NCBI GenBank assembly: GCA_949987565.1
Contig: OX465102.1
Coordinates: 25,109,691 to 25,173,690, forward strand
DNA: 64,000 nucleotides
Source: Luidia sarsii
Lineage: Eukaryota; Echinodermata; Asteroidea; Paxillosida; Luidiidae
Direction of reading: 5' to 3'
The translations under genes and the position numbers were made by a program. Of this stretch, positions 18,970 through 30,264 are shown piece by piece. The first letter of the stretch is position 1. Each line of letters starts with the position of its first letter. Below the pieces are notes generated by a model. It saw nothing but the letters and a program-made list of their open reading frames with translations. It did not search any database and was not told the origin of the DNA.

Positions 18970-20893
18970 AGAAGAATGAAACCCAGAGAAAATAGTTGGC
19001 TTATCTCTTTGGTTGATAAAACCAACCTACAATTACACATGTGCAACTCACCTACGAGTTTCATAAAGAGGGAAAAATCATGGAATTCGGTGGTCGAATT
19101 CGCGTTCCCTCAACCCGCCATGCTTTCGAAATTCCCGGAAGGTCACTGCGGGGGTATGACATCACGGCGGAGACGACCCTGTCTGATTGGTCAGTTAGGC
19201 TTGTTCAATCATTTTAATTTAAACTACAAATATTTATCAACATTTAAAAAAGAATTATACCTCAATGTGTGAGAAAATAATCTTATAATCCTTTGCAGAT
19301 TTATTGTTTTTCGCTTTGGTCATTATTTGAATTATTCTTGGGGATTGCGTATAGTCTTGATCTACAAACACTTTCACGGCTTCCTGATTGCATACGTTGC
19401 ACGGACTGTACATGTACAGTGCACGTACAATGTACACGTTGTGTACTACATGTAATGTACAGTACATGTACACACTACTACTGTACTGTACACGTACACG
19501 TGTACAATGTACACGTTGTCCTACTTGTAATGTACTACTGTACACGTGTACATTACGTTGGTATCTGAAACAAAATAAACGCTGCGCAATTTTGGTTCTC
19601 TGTTTTCTTGATCTTCGCCGAATGGCGCCCTGTTAAAACAGCTAAACAAGTAGGCCTAAAATAACTTATACACCAGGGGCTGAGTTTAATAAAGGTCCGA
19701 CAACTATGACTGGGAGCCCACTGTGTCCGGCTTTTGTTTCAGCTCGCGTAATTTTAATAGGAAAATACGAGAAATGATTCAAGAGATGGTCGATGTTTTG
19801 GAGAGATTTCAGTTGTACACGTTAGCGAAGCTGTGTGGAGCTTAGTGGGGGTCAGGGGTCATGCACTTCCCAGCGTATGCTATGCACACAATAGCGCTGG
19901 GTGACAGGAGTTGCGGTCAGCGACCAGGGAATAAACAGTGTGGGCGACTGGAGTCGCGTTCCGATAACGTGTAAATTAGGCCTAGCTCCATGTTCTTGTT
20001 GCAGCATAAAAATACGGCACGGTACGTATATCCCCCCTTCTTCCTCCATGGTAATTGGTACAATACATGTATATCCATGGAGTTTACCCTCCATGAGTTA
20101 CAGATATGCGGTCTGCGAGAAAGACTAGGCAGAACGTGCATGTGAGAAAAATCACGCTAGGACCGAAACGAAAACATACATCAAAAGTCGATCGTATCAT
20201 ACAGGAAAAACATCAAAATTAACTCAGCTTTCTGGATTCCAATGCGGCAATTCGTGAAGCTGTCGATGAACGTGATGCCACCGCTGGTCGATGTGAAAAT
20301 ACTGAAGGAACGGCATGTTCTTTCAGTATATTTCTCGGCTTCGAGCCGGTGAGTTTGGCCCGCAAGTCAACCTCGATCCCAACTCCTCCGTGAAGTGATC
20401 GCTACAAATCACGTCATTTCGACTATATTTGTAGCCGACATTGAGAAATGTTTCTACTTTTAGTTTTATGGCCGCAGCCCACTTCCCAAACAACTCAGAT
20501 CTCTTGGCCTTGTTAGGAACTGCATGGACAGATTTCCCTAGCTTTTTTCCGCTGGCATTGTTACAACCAAAAGCCTTGCAGTACACTATCGTTCATGCTC
20601 GCGAGTGTATACAAACTGCACGCAGTATACATGTGTTGTGTACACACGTTACTTGTAGGGATACGTCCGTCCTGGCCCATGCGGGGGTAGCCCGTCATTA
20701 TGTCATACCCCCCGCAGTGACCTGCCGGGAATTTCGAAAACATGGCGGGTACAGGGAACGCGAATTCGACCACCGAATTCCATGATTTTTCTCTCTTTAT
20801 GAAACTCGTAGGTGAGTTGCACATGGGTAATTGTAGGTTGGTTTTATCAACCAAAGAGATAAGCCAACTATTTTCTCTGGGTTTCATTCTTCT
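18970..20893. mobile_element. 1.92-kb Kolobok-like DNA transposon, non-autonomous
   Basis: Flanked by TTAA at 18966-18969 and 20894-20897. Terminal inverted repeats of about 200 bp (to about 19170 on the left and from about 20695 on the right) are nearly identical and begin AGAAGAATGAAACCCAGAG. Just inside the right terminus, reading inward on the minus strand, lies a decayed THAP-domain exon. The remaining interior has no transposase core that I can recognise and includes a dense TGTACA-rich stretch (19400-19560). TTAA sites and THAP proteins are known together in the Kolobok superfamily. The assignment is inferred and not proven. Confidence 0.85.
20219..20589 (-). pseudogene. THAP zinc-finger domain exon, decayed
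   Basis: The minus-strand frame starts VYCKAFGCNNASGKKLGKSV and contains HAVPNK, GKW and VICSDHF. Numbering the residue before YC as 1, the zinc ligands are Cys3, Cys8, Cys61 and His64, the C2CH signature of a THAP DNA-binding domain. Pro24 and Trp36 fit the family. The expected ATG codon (20587-20589) is ATA. The equivalent codon in the element at 2929 is ATG. Soon after DHFTEE the frame must shift by one base to continue as DLRAKLTGSKPR, then a LKEHAVPSVFSH segment typical of the region after a THAP domain, ending at TAA (20219-20221). Start loss plus frameshift make it non-functional. It lies about 110 bases inside the right terminal repeat of its transposon. Confidence 0.85.
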
Positions 20894-21004
20894 TTAAGCA
20901 GTTAGCTAGATTTGTGTCAATTACATTGTACATTATGCTTGTACATGTACTGAGTGAAAATTGCTGTCTGTAAGAGAACCACATGTCTCAACCCTCGTGC
21001 AGGA

Positions 21005-21060
21005 GTCTTCTCAAAGGGCCCGCATTGAGAAAGGTCCTACTTGGACTGAAACATCAAACA
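21005..21060 (+). repeat. Hairpin-repeat copy
   Basis: GCATTGAGAAAGGTCCTACT TGGACTGAAACATCAAACAC, a diverged copy of the dispersed motif. Confidence 0.55.
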
Positions 21061-21772
21061 CGGTAACCTCTTAAGATTGGTAAAAGCATGGTCAAAGTCA
21101 GCTCATATTAGTTTACAAGCAGTTTGCACCCTTTGTTGTAAAACTTTATGTCCATTTAGTTCATCGTTTTGTTCCTCTGAAATGAATCTTTGTTTTGCTT
21201 ATGCGGTGAGCAGGTCCCCATGCATTCTCTTGGATTTTTCTGTAATTCAAATACATGTACATGTACATATCACTAACAGTGCTGACAGATGTAATTACGA
21301 GTCTGATTTGTAACCGCATTGTTTGGACTAAATTTTGAGAAGGCCATTGTGTGGGACTTGTCTGCTGTTGAAGGAACCGCTAATTATTACATATATTACA
21401 TATGATAACCACAGAATAGCCCCGAGGGAATGGATTGCTTTGTGCGCAATCTCTCCCCACCCCCCACCCCCAGTCAGCAGGAAATAGTTTATTACAGTGC
21501 TGACACATTTTGCCCAGCAAAAGCTGGCCAATCCTGTGCCCGCCAAAAAAAAAAAAAAAACATCAAGCCCAACCCCCCCCCCTTCCAAACTGAGCATTGG
21601 TCACCATCCTGGATTAGCGGAGGGAGCCTAGCCTGAGTCTGTGCCCTCTTCAGTGGAGGTAGCCTGTTGAAGGAAGACTGTTGCATGGTTTGAGATGGGA
21701 GAGGTTTGGGATCCAGGCTTGCCGGGAGAACCCTTTCTCAGCTGTTAGGAGACTTGAGTGACAGTCCATGGA
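21061..21772. other. No supported gene
   Basis: Unique sequence with an A-run (21545-21560) beside C-runs, another homopolymer junction. No coding frame is supported. Confidence 0.45.
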
Positions 21773-23325
21773 GAAAGGGGGATAGAGGGAAGAGAGAAAG
21801 GGAGAGATAGAGAGACAAAGAGAGAGAGACAGAAGGCCTTTTCACACTATGAACGTTCAACACGTGTGTGAAACTTACACGGGTCCGACATGGGTCCGAC
21901 CCGTGTTGAATTCAACACGGGTTCACTCTCGCCGCGGTTTCACACTACGCAATGCCATTTTCTCAACCCGTGCATTTTCTCAACCCGTGTAATGTTTCGA
22001 CCCGTGTAATGCGTGATCATTTCACACTACACACAGCATCGAACTCTCAACACGGGTCCAATCTGAAAACTCCCATAATGCATTGCGGCGCGTCACGGCA
22101 CTGTATTGCTGACTTCTCGAATCCGGCAGCCGCCAGCACCTCGCTTATTTTCGCGACGCAGTGGCTATTGTTTATTTGTTGCCACTGTTTGATTAAAGAA
22201 AATTACAACGTTGATTTATAAGTACAATAGTTTTATAATTTGTAAAGTGGTCTTTTAAACCTCCCATACTCCTTAGTAAAATCGAATGACTTCTCGTATT
22301 TTCTGCCGCCACATGCACGCATGCGAAGTCGACATCGTAGTACAGTGCATCGCTAACGATTTTGTTAGGGACCCGTTTTTTTGTTCGTTGCACAGTACAA
22401 TATCTACAGTGTGGCGCTGCCACGCATGCGCGCTCGGCCATCTCCCAACACGGGTCGAACTCAACCCGGAGACATTCACACTACGGCTTTCAACACGTGT
22501 TGAAATTTTCAACACGGGTCGAGAGCTCTCAACCCACCTCCCGAGCAGGGTTGGTTTCAACACGGGTCGAGCGCTGTACACGGGTCCGACCCGTGTTGAA
22601 ATGTTGTAGTGTGAAAAGGTCAGTCATTTCAACACGGGTCCGACCCGTGTTCAACACAGAAATTTTTCATAGTGTGAAAAGGCCTAGAGAGACAGAGAGG
22701 AAGGCAGAAAGAGACAGACAGACAGACAGACAGACAGAGAGAGACAGATAGACAGAGAGAGACAGATAGACAGAGAGAGACAGAGAGAGGCAGAGAGAGA
22801 GAGACACACAGAGACAGAGAGAGGCAGAAAGAGAGACACACACAGAGACAGAGAGAGGCAGAGAGAGGCAGAGAGAGGCAGAGAGAGGCAGAGAGAGACA
22901 CACACAGAGACAGAGAGAGGCAGAGAGAGGCAGAGAGAGGCAGAGAGAGAGACACACACAGAGACAGAGAGAGGCAGAGAGAGGCAGAGAGAGGCAGAGA
23001 GAGAGACACACACAGAGACAGAGAGAGGCAGAAAGAGAGACACACACAGAGACAGAGAGAGGCAGAGAGAGGCAGAGAGAGAGAGAGAGGTAGAGAGAGA
23101 GTAAGAGGCAAACAGACAGAGAGAGGGATAGAGAGAGAAGAGGGATAGAGAGAGGAGAGGGGAGCGAGAGGAGAGAGGGAGAGAGAGAGAGGAGAGAGAG
23201 AGGAGAGAGAGAGGAGAGAGAGATAGAGGAGAGAAGAGGAGAGAGAGACAGACATACAGACAGACAGACATACATACACAGAGAGAGGGAGCTGAGAGAG
23301 AGGGGAGAGAGAGAAAGAGAGAGCA
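21773..23325. repeat. GA/CAGA microsatellite, interrupted by an inserted element
   Basis: The left part at 21773-21833 and the right part at 22686-23325 are GAGA, CAGA and GGCAGAGA repeats. The right part has a higher-order pattern in which GACACACACAGAGACAGAGA recurs between GGCAGAGA blocks. The intervening 852 bases are a separate element. Ser/Leu/Cys-rich minus-strand frames of up to 233 codons are compositional. Confidence 0.92.
21834..22685. mobile_element. 852-bp CACGGGT-rich inverted-repeat element
   Basis: It begins AGGCCTTTTCACACTATGAA and ends CATAGTGTGAAAAGGCCT. Many CAACACGGGTC / GACCCGTGTTG motifs occupy both outer thirds. TTCACACTA-type copies of the terminus also recur inside (about 21949, 22020, 22475, 22608). 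The central third (about 22080-22440) is GC-rich, with CpG-containing sequence and no coding frame I recognise. It interrupts a GA/CAGA microsatellite. Flanking sequence is too repetitive to define a target duplication. Confidence 0.8.
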
Positions 23326-25534
23326 GAATAACCCTCTCAGGGGGGCGGGGTTGCCAGGTTGTTTCCACTATTCATTGGAGCAGACTGGCTCCCAGAGATA
23401 ATCTTGATCTGTGATAATCTTGATGGCTGGTCTCTCCCTCGGCCTAAACCTTGCGACCTCCCTCCTCCACGCCACCCACAAACCAGAGGGATTAGGGTCG
23501 CTCTATCCTAGTATCCTTGGACTTCGCAGCCCATCTTGCCCAGTGTCATCAATGCAGTGGCAAATCAAGTGTGACCCATTGATTCTGTGGCAGTGGATTA
23601 AAGCCTCTTTCATGCCCTCAACACATACACACAATAGGAGGAAGGTTCTGGAGGAAAAAAGGAGACAATGCAGGCATCTGAAGTCTCCAGGGATCCGGGA
23701 CCCCCCCCCCTCTTCCAAACCACACCTCCCCCATTCTTCTGGGCAGAGTGTGATCAATCTGTGGAGGAACTGTGCCAAACAAAACAAAATTTGGGGAATT
23801 GAAGCAATTTGTTACCCCTGCAGGGTTGGCAGTGAATTGGGTGAAGATGGTGCAGGGGCAGGGGATTGGAAGGGTGGAGGTGGAGGGGGGGGGGGAGGTT
23901 CACTTCAACTTCCACTGCCCTGTGACTGATAAAATTTGGAATAAGACAGCCTTGGTGGGGTTGAGGCAAATACCAGGCAAGGCTGGGAGTAGAAACCCCA
24001 GATCCCTGGCTCACTTGCCAGGGCCACAGATGCCACAAGACCCCCCCAATCATATGCTACATGCACATATGTCAGGGCAGGTGTCTTTCCACCTGCTACT
24101 ACTAATGCCCCCTTCCAACCACAGGTGGACTGGCTGCCTCCTAATAACCAAATGGAATTTGTATTACTGCATGCCTCTCCCCAGATCCACACTCTTTTGA
24201 GGAATTGGCTCTCCCGGCTCAAGCGCACTGTCTTCCCAGCTCAATGGGGGTATACTTCAGGCTTTTTGAACGGCACATTCTAACTGACTCTGCAGAAAAG
24301 AGAGCTCGGTGAAACAGAGCATCAAGGGAGAGAGAGAGAGGTGAGTACACTTTGGTTCTGTGCACGGGTGGAGATGGAGGAATCGCGTAGCGCAGTGCTG
24401 CGGAAGTCAATGACACCCAAACAATAACAAGGTGTATTGTGCAATACGTGTACAGGTTGCCCCGCATTGCTGCGCACACAGCGCACGCATTGTCTCTTTG
24501 CTTTGCAGACTCGTCGGGGCAAGAGAAATGCCGATGACGGGTGCACAGAGAGCGGCCTGTGAGTGATTGTGTGCACAGTTATATCAATGGATCTGCTATC
24601 TGCCTATCTACCTGTCTATCTATTTACCACGGTGGCGGCAATCACACAGAGTGTGTGCACGTGACGTGAAGGTATGCAGAGGCAGACAGGCATCGCTGAG
24701 CATGTCCGAACACGCACCGAGACCGTTGCCTCATACCCCATTTATTCCCTAATTTCTGCCGAGCAACGGCACTTAATCACATCACTCAAGTACAGGGAGA
24801 GTTTGTCGGTGGATTCCACAAATAAAAAAATTAAAATACAAAAGAAGACATCCGACAATTGAGTTGTAAAACGGAGGAGGAGGGGACAGCTACACATGTA
24901 GTCAGTCTGCAGACTTGAAGACTAGACTGAGAGAGGGGGTAGGAAAACAAAGATACAATTCAATTACTTGTGGCCATGTTGGAGGCCTGTGCCAGTAAAC
25001 AACGTCCCACTGGAGACTAAAGGCGACCTTTTTTGAGCTCAGACCAAGGGGACTTCCCTGCTGGGAGCCTCAAACCAACCCTCCTCCCACAACTTGAAGC
25101 TAGTAGCATCGGATGCCTTTGACTACATGTACATGGGGAAGCTCAATTGAAACAAGTGTTGACATGCATTGAGCAATGTAAGCGATGTACATGTATTCAA
25201 GCGTGGTTGGTTGGCTGCCAGCTTCAGTCAGGCTGATAGTGACCTGACGGCAGAGCCCGACTGTGGGCTTTTACGTCGACGCACCTTTTGGTAGGACTGC
25301 ACATGGACCTCTGAGGTAAGATTATCTGGCGGATTGGCAAGCACACATACTGGCAAGCATCTGTGCAGGCTGGGTGTGCTAGCAGCAGTATGTACATGTA
25401 CCGTAGCACGGATTGTCCTACAGTTGTAAGACCCAAAATCCTATCGGCCAATTGGAGACCGTTGGCCCTGTTTTATGGCCTGTAGAAAATGTATTTTCCT
25501 GAATTTTAGGTGGAAAGGTCACTCTGGCCTGCAG
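23326..25534. other. No supported gene over about 2.2 kb
   Basis: A 172-codon plus-strand frame (23411-23929) ends in poly-Gly from a G-run and matches no domain I know. Three other frames overlap it on both strands. Several GT/CT-rich patches and TGTACA motifs occur. Nothing is convincing. Confidence 0.4.
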
Positions 25535-26110
25535 GCTAGTTGAGAGGGCATTAAGGCCAGTTGTCAGGGCATTAAGGCCAGTTGGGTGGCAGGGAATGAA
25601 GGCCAGCTGGCAGGGAATGAAGGCCAGCTGGAAGGGAATGAAGGCCAGTTGGCAAGGAATGGAGGCCAGTTGCCAGGGCACTAAGGTCAGTTGTCAGGGA
25701 ATGAGGGCCAGCCAGTTGGCGGGAATGAAGGCTAGGTTGGCTGTAATGAAAGCCAGTTGGCAGTAAATGAAGGCCAGTTGGCATGGCATTAAGGCCAGTT
25801 GGCAGTGATTGAAGGCCAGTTGGCAGGAATGAAGGCCAGTTAGCAGTGACTGAAGGCCAGTTGGCAGTGAATGAAGGCCAGTTGGCATGGCATTAAGGCC
25901 AGTTGGAGGGGAATGAAGGCCAGTTGGCAGTGAATGAAGGCCAGTTGGCATGGCATTAAGGCCAGTTGGCAGTGAATGAAGGCCAGTTGGCAGTGAATGA
26001 AGGCCAGTTGGCATGGCATTAAGGCCAGTTGGCAGTGAATGAAGGCCAGTTGGCATGGCATTAAGGCCAGTTGGAGGGGAATGAAGGCCAGGATGGCAGA
26101 GCATGAAGGC
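25535..26110. repeat. 21-bp minisatellite
   Basis: Tandem units of the form AAGGCCAGTTGGCAGTGAAT G, alternating with AAGGCCAGTTGGCATGGCAT T, about 25 copies with some irregular ones at the left edge. A period of 21 keeps frames open, giving a minus-strand frame of repeating seven-residue units (LPTGLHS / MPTGLNA). No start context, flanking domain or splice signal supports coding. Confidence 0.92.
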
Positions 26111-26675
26111 AAATTGCCAGGGTGTGAAGGTATGCAAACGATAAACTTAACAAAGACAAATATCTGGGAATTTCCATTTTTTACTTTTTGGCCAAAGAGC
26201 CAGGCCACTGTACAGACAGGTTTTGGTGTTCAGACAGACACCAAAGGCTGGATACCACAGGGAAGTCATGGGCTACTGTTACTGTACAGCACACTCCAAC
26301 TCTTGATTGGCAACCCCCCTCTAAGTTATTCCTTGCAGTTACAGCGAGTAAAAGAAAACCATCTGTATTCTGTAGGGTTTCTAAAGGTCATGTCACATGG
26401 GGCAGCTTGCATACTATCGGTCGAGGGAGGCGGCATGGGATGACGGAAAAGCTCTCACATTTTCAATCTTGACGCAATTTCCTTGAGACTGCTGAGTGAC
26501 CATCAGGGATGGATCGTGGCACTAGGGTTTTCTTCTTCTTCTTCCAAACCCCGGCTTAGGCTCTGGCTCCGGCTTCGTCTTCTGTCATCCCAAAGCTGTG
26601 AACGCAGCTTGGGGTTTCTTTGTCGAACTTGAAACCATTCAGGGAGTACTTTTACGTAATTTCAAAAAAGAAGTG
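26111..26675. other. No supported gene
   Basis: Unique sequence between the minisatellite and a MITE, with TTC units at about 26530-26545. No feature is supported. Confidence 0.45.
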
Positions 26676-26679
26676 TTAA

Positions 26680-27175
26680 GCCCTGTCCGCACTGGACTTT
26701 TTTGGGGCAAAGTAACCGAGATGCTGGGTATGGAAGTCTTCCTCTCAGTTACTTTTCCCAACCCGCGCGGGCATTTCTATCGGCCAACTTCTGCCCAGGA
26801 AGAATTACCGAGACACTTTTCCCGAGATGAAAAGTCCAGTTCGGACAGTGCGAGTCGGGTAAATGCAGCTCAGTAAGGCAAACGTCCGGTCCCTGTCCAC
26901 CAGTGAGTCACCACGCATGCGCATTGCTTGCGGCAAGGTATGTTACGCGCGCGTGTGTAAACCTTTTCTCTCATCGGGTCAATGCACAAAAGGTCATGTA
27001 AAGCGCCCTCATGAGCCACAGTATTGACAGCTCAGTAATTCTCCCCAGCGTCACGGTTAAGTTACCCGAGTTGAAAGTCCAATTGCAGACACCGGTAATA
27101 TTTGCCCATTTTCTATTATTTTACCCATCGGCTCGGTAAAATCCCCGGAAAAAAAAGTCCAGTGCGGACAGGGGC
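26680..27175. mobile_element. 496-bp MITE of the GCC(C/G)NGTCCGCACTGGAC family
   Basis: TTAA lies immediately left (26676-26679). The termini are GCCCTGTCCGCACTGGAC and GTCCAGTGCGGACAGGGGC. The interior carries AGTAACCGAG, TCTGCCCAG, CGGCCAACTTCTGCCCAG and GGTAAAAT-type motifs, shared with 58089-58662 and, more distantly, with 16443-16832. The right-hand TTAA is not preserved. Another MITE starts two bases further on. No coding capacity. Confidence 0.82.
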
Positions 27176-27176
27176 C

Positions 27177-27392
27177 AATTTCATAGAGCCGCTTAAGCGC
27201 CAAAATGTGCTTAAGCGCAAAAACTCATGAGCCACAGGATCCCCTTGCCTGCCCAATCTTCACTTTTGTTTCATGCTAAGCAAAGAAGAGTGGAAAACAA
27301 GTCAAAAGCAATTGACAGTTTGTGATCCTGCTTACACAAAGAAGACTTTTCCTGCTTAGCAGATTTTCACGCTTAAGCGGCTCTATGAAATT
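27177..27392. mobile_element. 216-bp MITE, AATTTCATAGAGCCGCTTAAGC family
   Basis: The left terminus AATTTCATAGAGCCGCTTAA GCG is matched by the inverse CGCTTAAGCGGCTCTATGAA ATT on the right. The palindrome GCTTAAGC lies in each arm and partial copies lie in the interior. It abuts the preceding MITE with almost no spacer. It has no coding frame. Confidence 0.85.
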
Positions 27393-30260
27393 TGACCCAG
27401 GGCTTTATCTTCAAACCCAAAGCCAAAAGCCTACTCTTATTCAAAAATGTATGAGATAATGTATTTGAACTTGCCATTATCAAAATCGTTGATTCTGCTG
27501 ATCGACGCTATCAACGTATTTGGACCGCTCCTGTGGACATGCTAATATTAATTAGCCTTTTTGGCAGTCAGGTGACGTCATGTGAGGGTTGTTTTTAGTG
27601 TGCTTTGTATTCTGAATGATCGTTTTTGTTTGTTGAGAGCATTTTGGAGAGCCACTTGATTGTGATTTGGTTCACATTTTGAGCAAATCCTACAGAGATG
27701 CTTTTAGTTATTTAGTTCCATTTCTTAAATTTCAATAGATATTTACATATGCGTATACCTCCAATCCATTCTGATCATGCAAACATACATGTACTCATTC
27801 CTTCACTCACACATAATCCATTTGTTATCATTCATAAACACAGCTTTCCATTACATGGACAATTTCACTGCTTGTGCATGATGTATACGATGTGTCATAT
27901 AGTATCAATAAGCATACCAAGATTTTTTTTTTTTTTTTTCAATTTACACCGAACAAGCCGTTTAATGGGCCAGGGAAATGGGCAATGAGTCTGCGTGAAC
28001 GGACTGTCGGTTGCAAACCAATGTAGGGCCAACACGTATCATCCCAACCATGTAATATAACCTGGGGGGTTTGAAAACAGCACACACACACAGCCAATTT
28101 GCAACCAATTTCCCTTACATATTTATTAGCTAGGCCTCCCTCACTCCTCTTACTCCCTTTCCTTACCCCCCCCCCCCCTCCCCACCAAAAAAAAAAAGGA
28201 AGAGCAAGTCGAGACCCAGCACGAAAGGCACGCACAGGAGGAGCACAACCCTCTAAAGTAATCTTGCATTTCCTGCCTAGAATTAAGCCTGTAGCCATTG
28301 GGTCTGATCATATTTCATTGGTTCAAAGTTTGCGGGTTTTTTTTGTGTTTTTTTTTACCGGGAGGACCCTCTTTACAGTTCCATCCATCCGTCTGGCTCT
28401 CCCAAGCCAGACATTGTGTGAACAAACGTGGTGAGCGGCTGCACTTCCTACATGTATGTCAATGGTCGTTCTGTTTCAAAACTGTGACAGGCCGTGGCTT
28501 GCTGGAGTTTCCGACTCAATTGCGACACACATATCTTTCCTATCCGTGTCCCAATGAGTCAGAGGTGTACTGTACAAGTAGAAGAAGAAGGTGCAGTGAA
28601 GAAAGTGAAGGATGTAAGAAAAGTGAGCAGTTGGCTGCAGTGATTGACAGCAGATGTCTTGGTCCACAAACTGAGCGAAGGAGGAGACACTAGGGAACCT
28701 AGATAGCCAGGTGCTTGCATATCCAGGTTGATCCTAGCCAAGTTCCCAATCTGTCCCCCCCCACACACAGTACATGATGCTGCATCTGATATGCTTAAGA
28801 TGGGGGAGGGGTCTACACCACCACCTCCTTAATAGAGAGGTTATGATGCATGCCTGTGGGTTCGAAGAAGCCCCCAAAATGCTCTTGGCAGAACCCAACT
28901 TAGAGGATGCATTTTGTTCCCGACAAGTAGGGAATGTGGAAAATCAAATGGCCCATTCACTTTGGCTAGGATGGGTGGCCAGGGCGGGCCAGATTTCCCC
29001 TCTTATTTCCTCAGGAGGCCAACTGGGCCACTGGAGGTTTCACGTGGCTTGATGCATTTTATGTTGGCCTTGAGCTGAGCATGCAAAAGAAAAAAAAAGA
29101 AAAAAGAAGCTTTGGATTTGAGTGCCAGAGTGAGGGCTATTAAATCGTGTGTACACGTGAGTTGGTGGGCCCTGGTAACTGGTCTTACTCTTCTGATTGA
29201 GCCCAGGTGAATGACAACAATTTGAGACAGCGGCACTTCTAATTGCTGCTTGCCTCAAGCAGAAGAATAACAGCCACAGACTCAGAATGGCCAGGCAGGC
29301 CACTGACTGACAGTTTCCGGCGGCCTGATACTGGCCTGAATGGTCAGCGCTACCCGAGACACTGTTTCAGTCCTGTCCTGAGTCCCATCCCCGAGACACT
29401 TGGAGGTGTATGGTTGCTCTTCGCTAACCCTTTTTCGAAATCTGGTGCCGGCAGTCTAGATCAAAATGAATGATCTACTTCAAGGGCTGCTGTGAGGTCA
29501 GAAACCTCTGCACTTGCAACTGTGGGCCCATTGCATGTGGGGCGAGTGAATTCCAGAGAGAGTTGTAACTTGTACCAAACTGAAGCCACAACCTCCATGC
29601 AGTCATTGATGTGCCATTCCATCAATTCACAGTGTGACCTTAATACTACCCTTTGCAAATTTCACAAAGTTAGAGTGGCCTGCCATTTCCATCCTAATTG
29701 GACCTCTCCCAAAGGCAATGCAGCGTTTAGGGCCTAATATTTGGTATGAGGTTACAGTGTTAATAATTATGGGGGAAACTCCACAGGTTTTCAGGAATTT
29801 TTGCACATGAACGGTACGGCATGTGCTCTCATTGTTTGCATAAAATCTCACATCATTTTGCTGATGAAATCGAGATTTGAGACAAGTTCTGTTGTTGTTT
29901 ATTTTCTCTCTGGCCTTGGCATACAGACACCAACCATGTCTGGGGAAGGCAGACTCCCTGATACACTTATCAACCGCAAAAACCAGTTTGCTTACCAAAG
30001 CTGACACATTACTAAATCGTTATCACACATTATACCCCCAGGAAGTGACTGCATCCCCAAGTCAAGATACCAGCACTTGCATGTACCTCCCTCCCCACCT
30101 GATCCAGCAACAAATGCAGGAGTTGTTGTGCTGGGGTATTTTAGGGGGAACTCAAGGGGAAAGGGAAATGAGAAGGAAGATAGTGGTTAGGTTTTGCGCA
30201 TTTCCTTGTTTGTATCACAGGGATGGATTGCACAATGATCAATAATAACTTGGATAAATT
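27393..30260. other. No supported gene over about 2.9 kb
   Basis: T-run (27921-27939), C-run then A-run (28159-28198) and T-runs at 28340-28357. At about 28850 a GGGTTCGAAG B-box-like string occurs without a convincing tRNA fold. No frame has a recognisable domain. Confidence 0.4.
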
Positions 30261-30264
30261 AATA

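Noticed and set aside
18970..20893. P-element (8-bp target duplication) assignment
   Set aside because: The sequences directly flanking the termini are TTAA on both sides, and no 8-bp direct repeat is visible. GCAGTT near both ends is offset from the termini and probably chance.
22629..23368. Minus-strand frames of 195-233 codons rich in Ser, Leu, Cys and Val
   Set aside because: Pure translation of a GA/CAGA microsatellite, open in three frames.
25694..26137. 147-codon minus-strand heptad-repeat frame
   Set aside because: Explained by the 21-bp period of a minisatellite; no flanking domain, splice signals or start context.
28845..28870. tRNA B-box-like GGGTTCGAAG
   Set aside because: No A box, anticodon stem or matching acceptor arm was found nearby.
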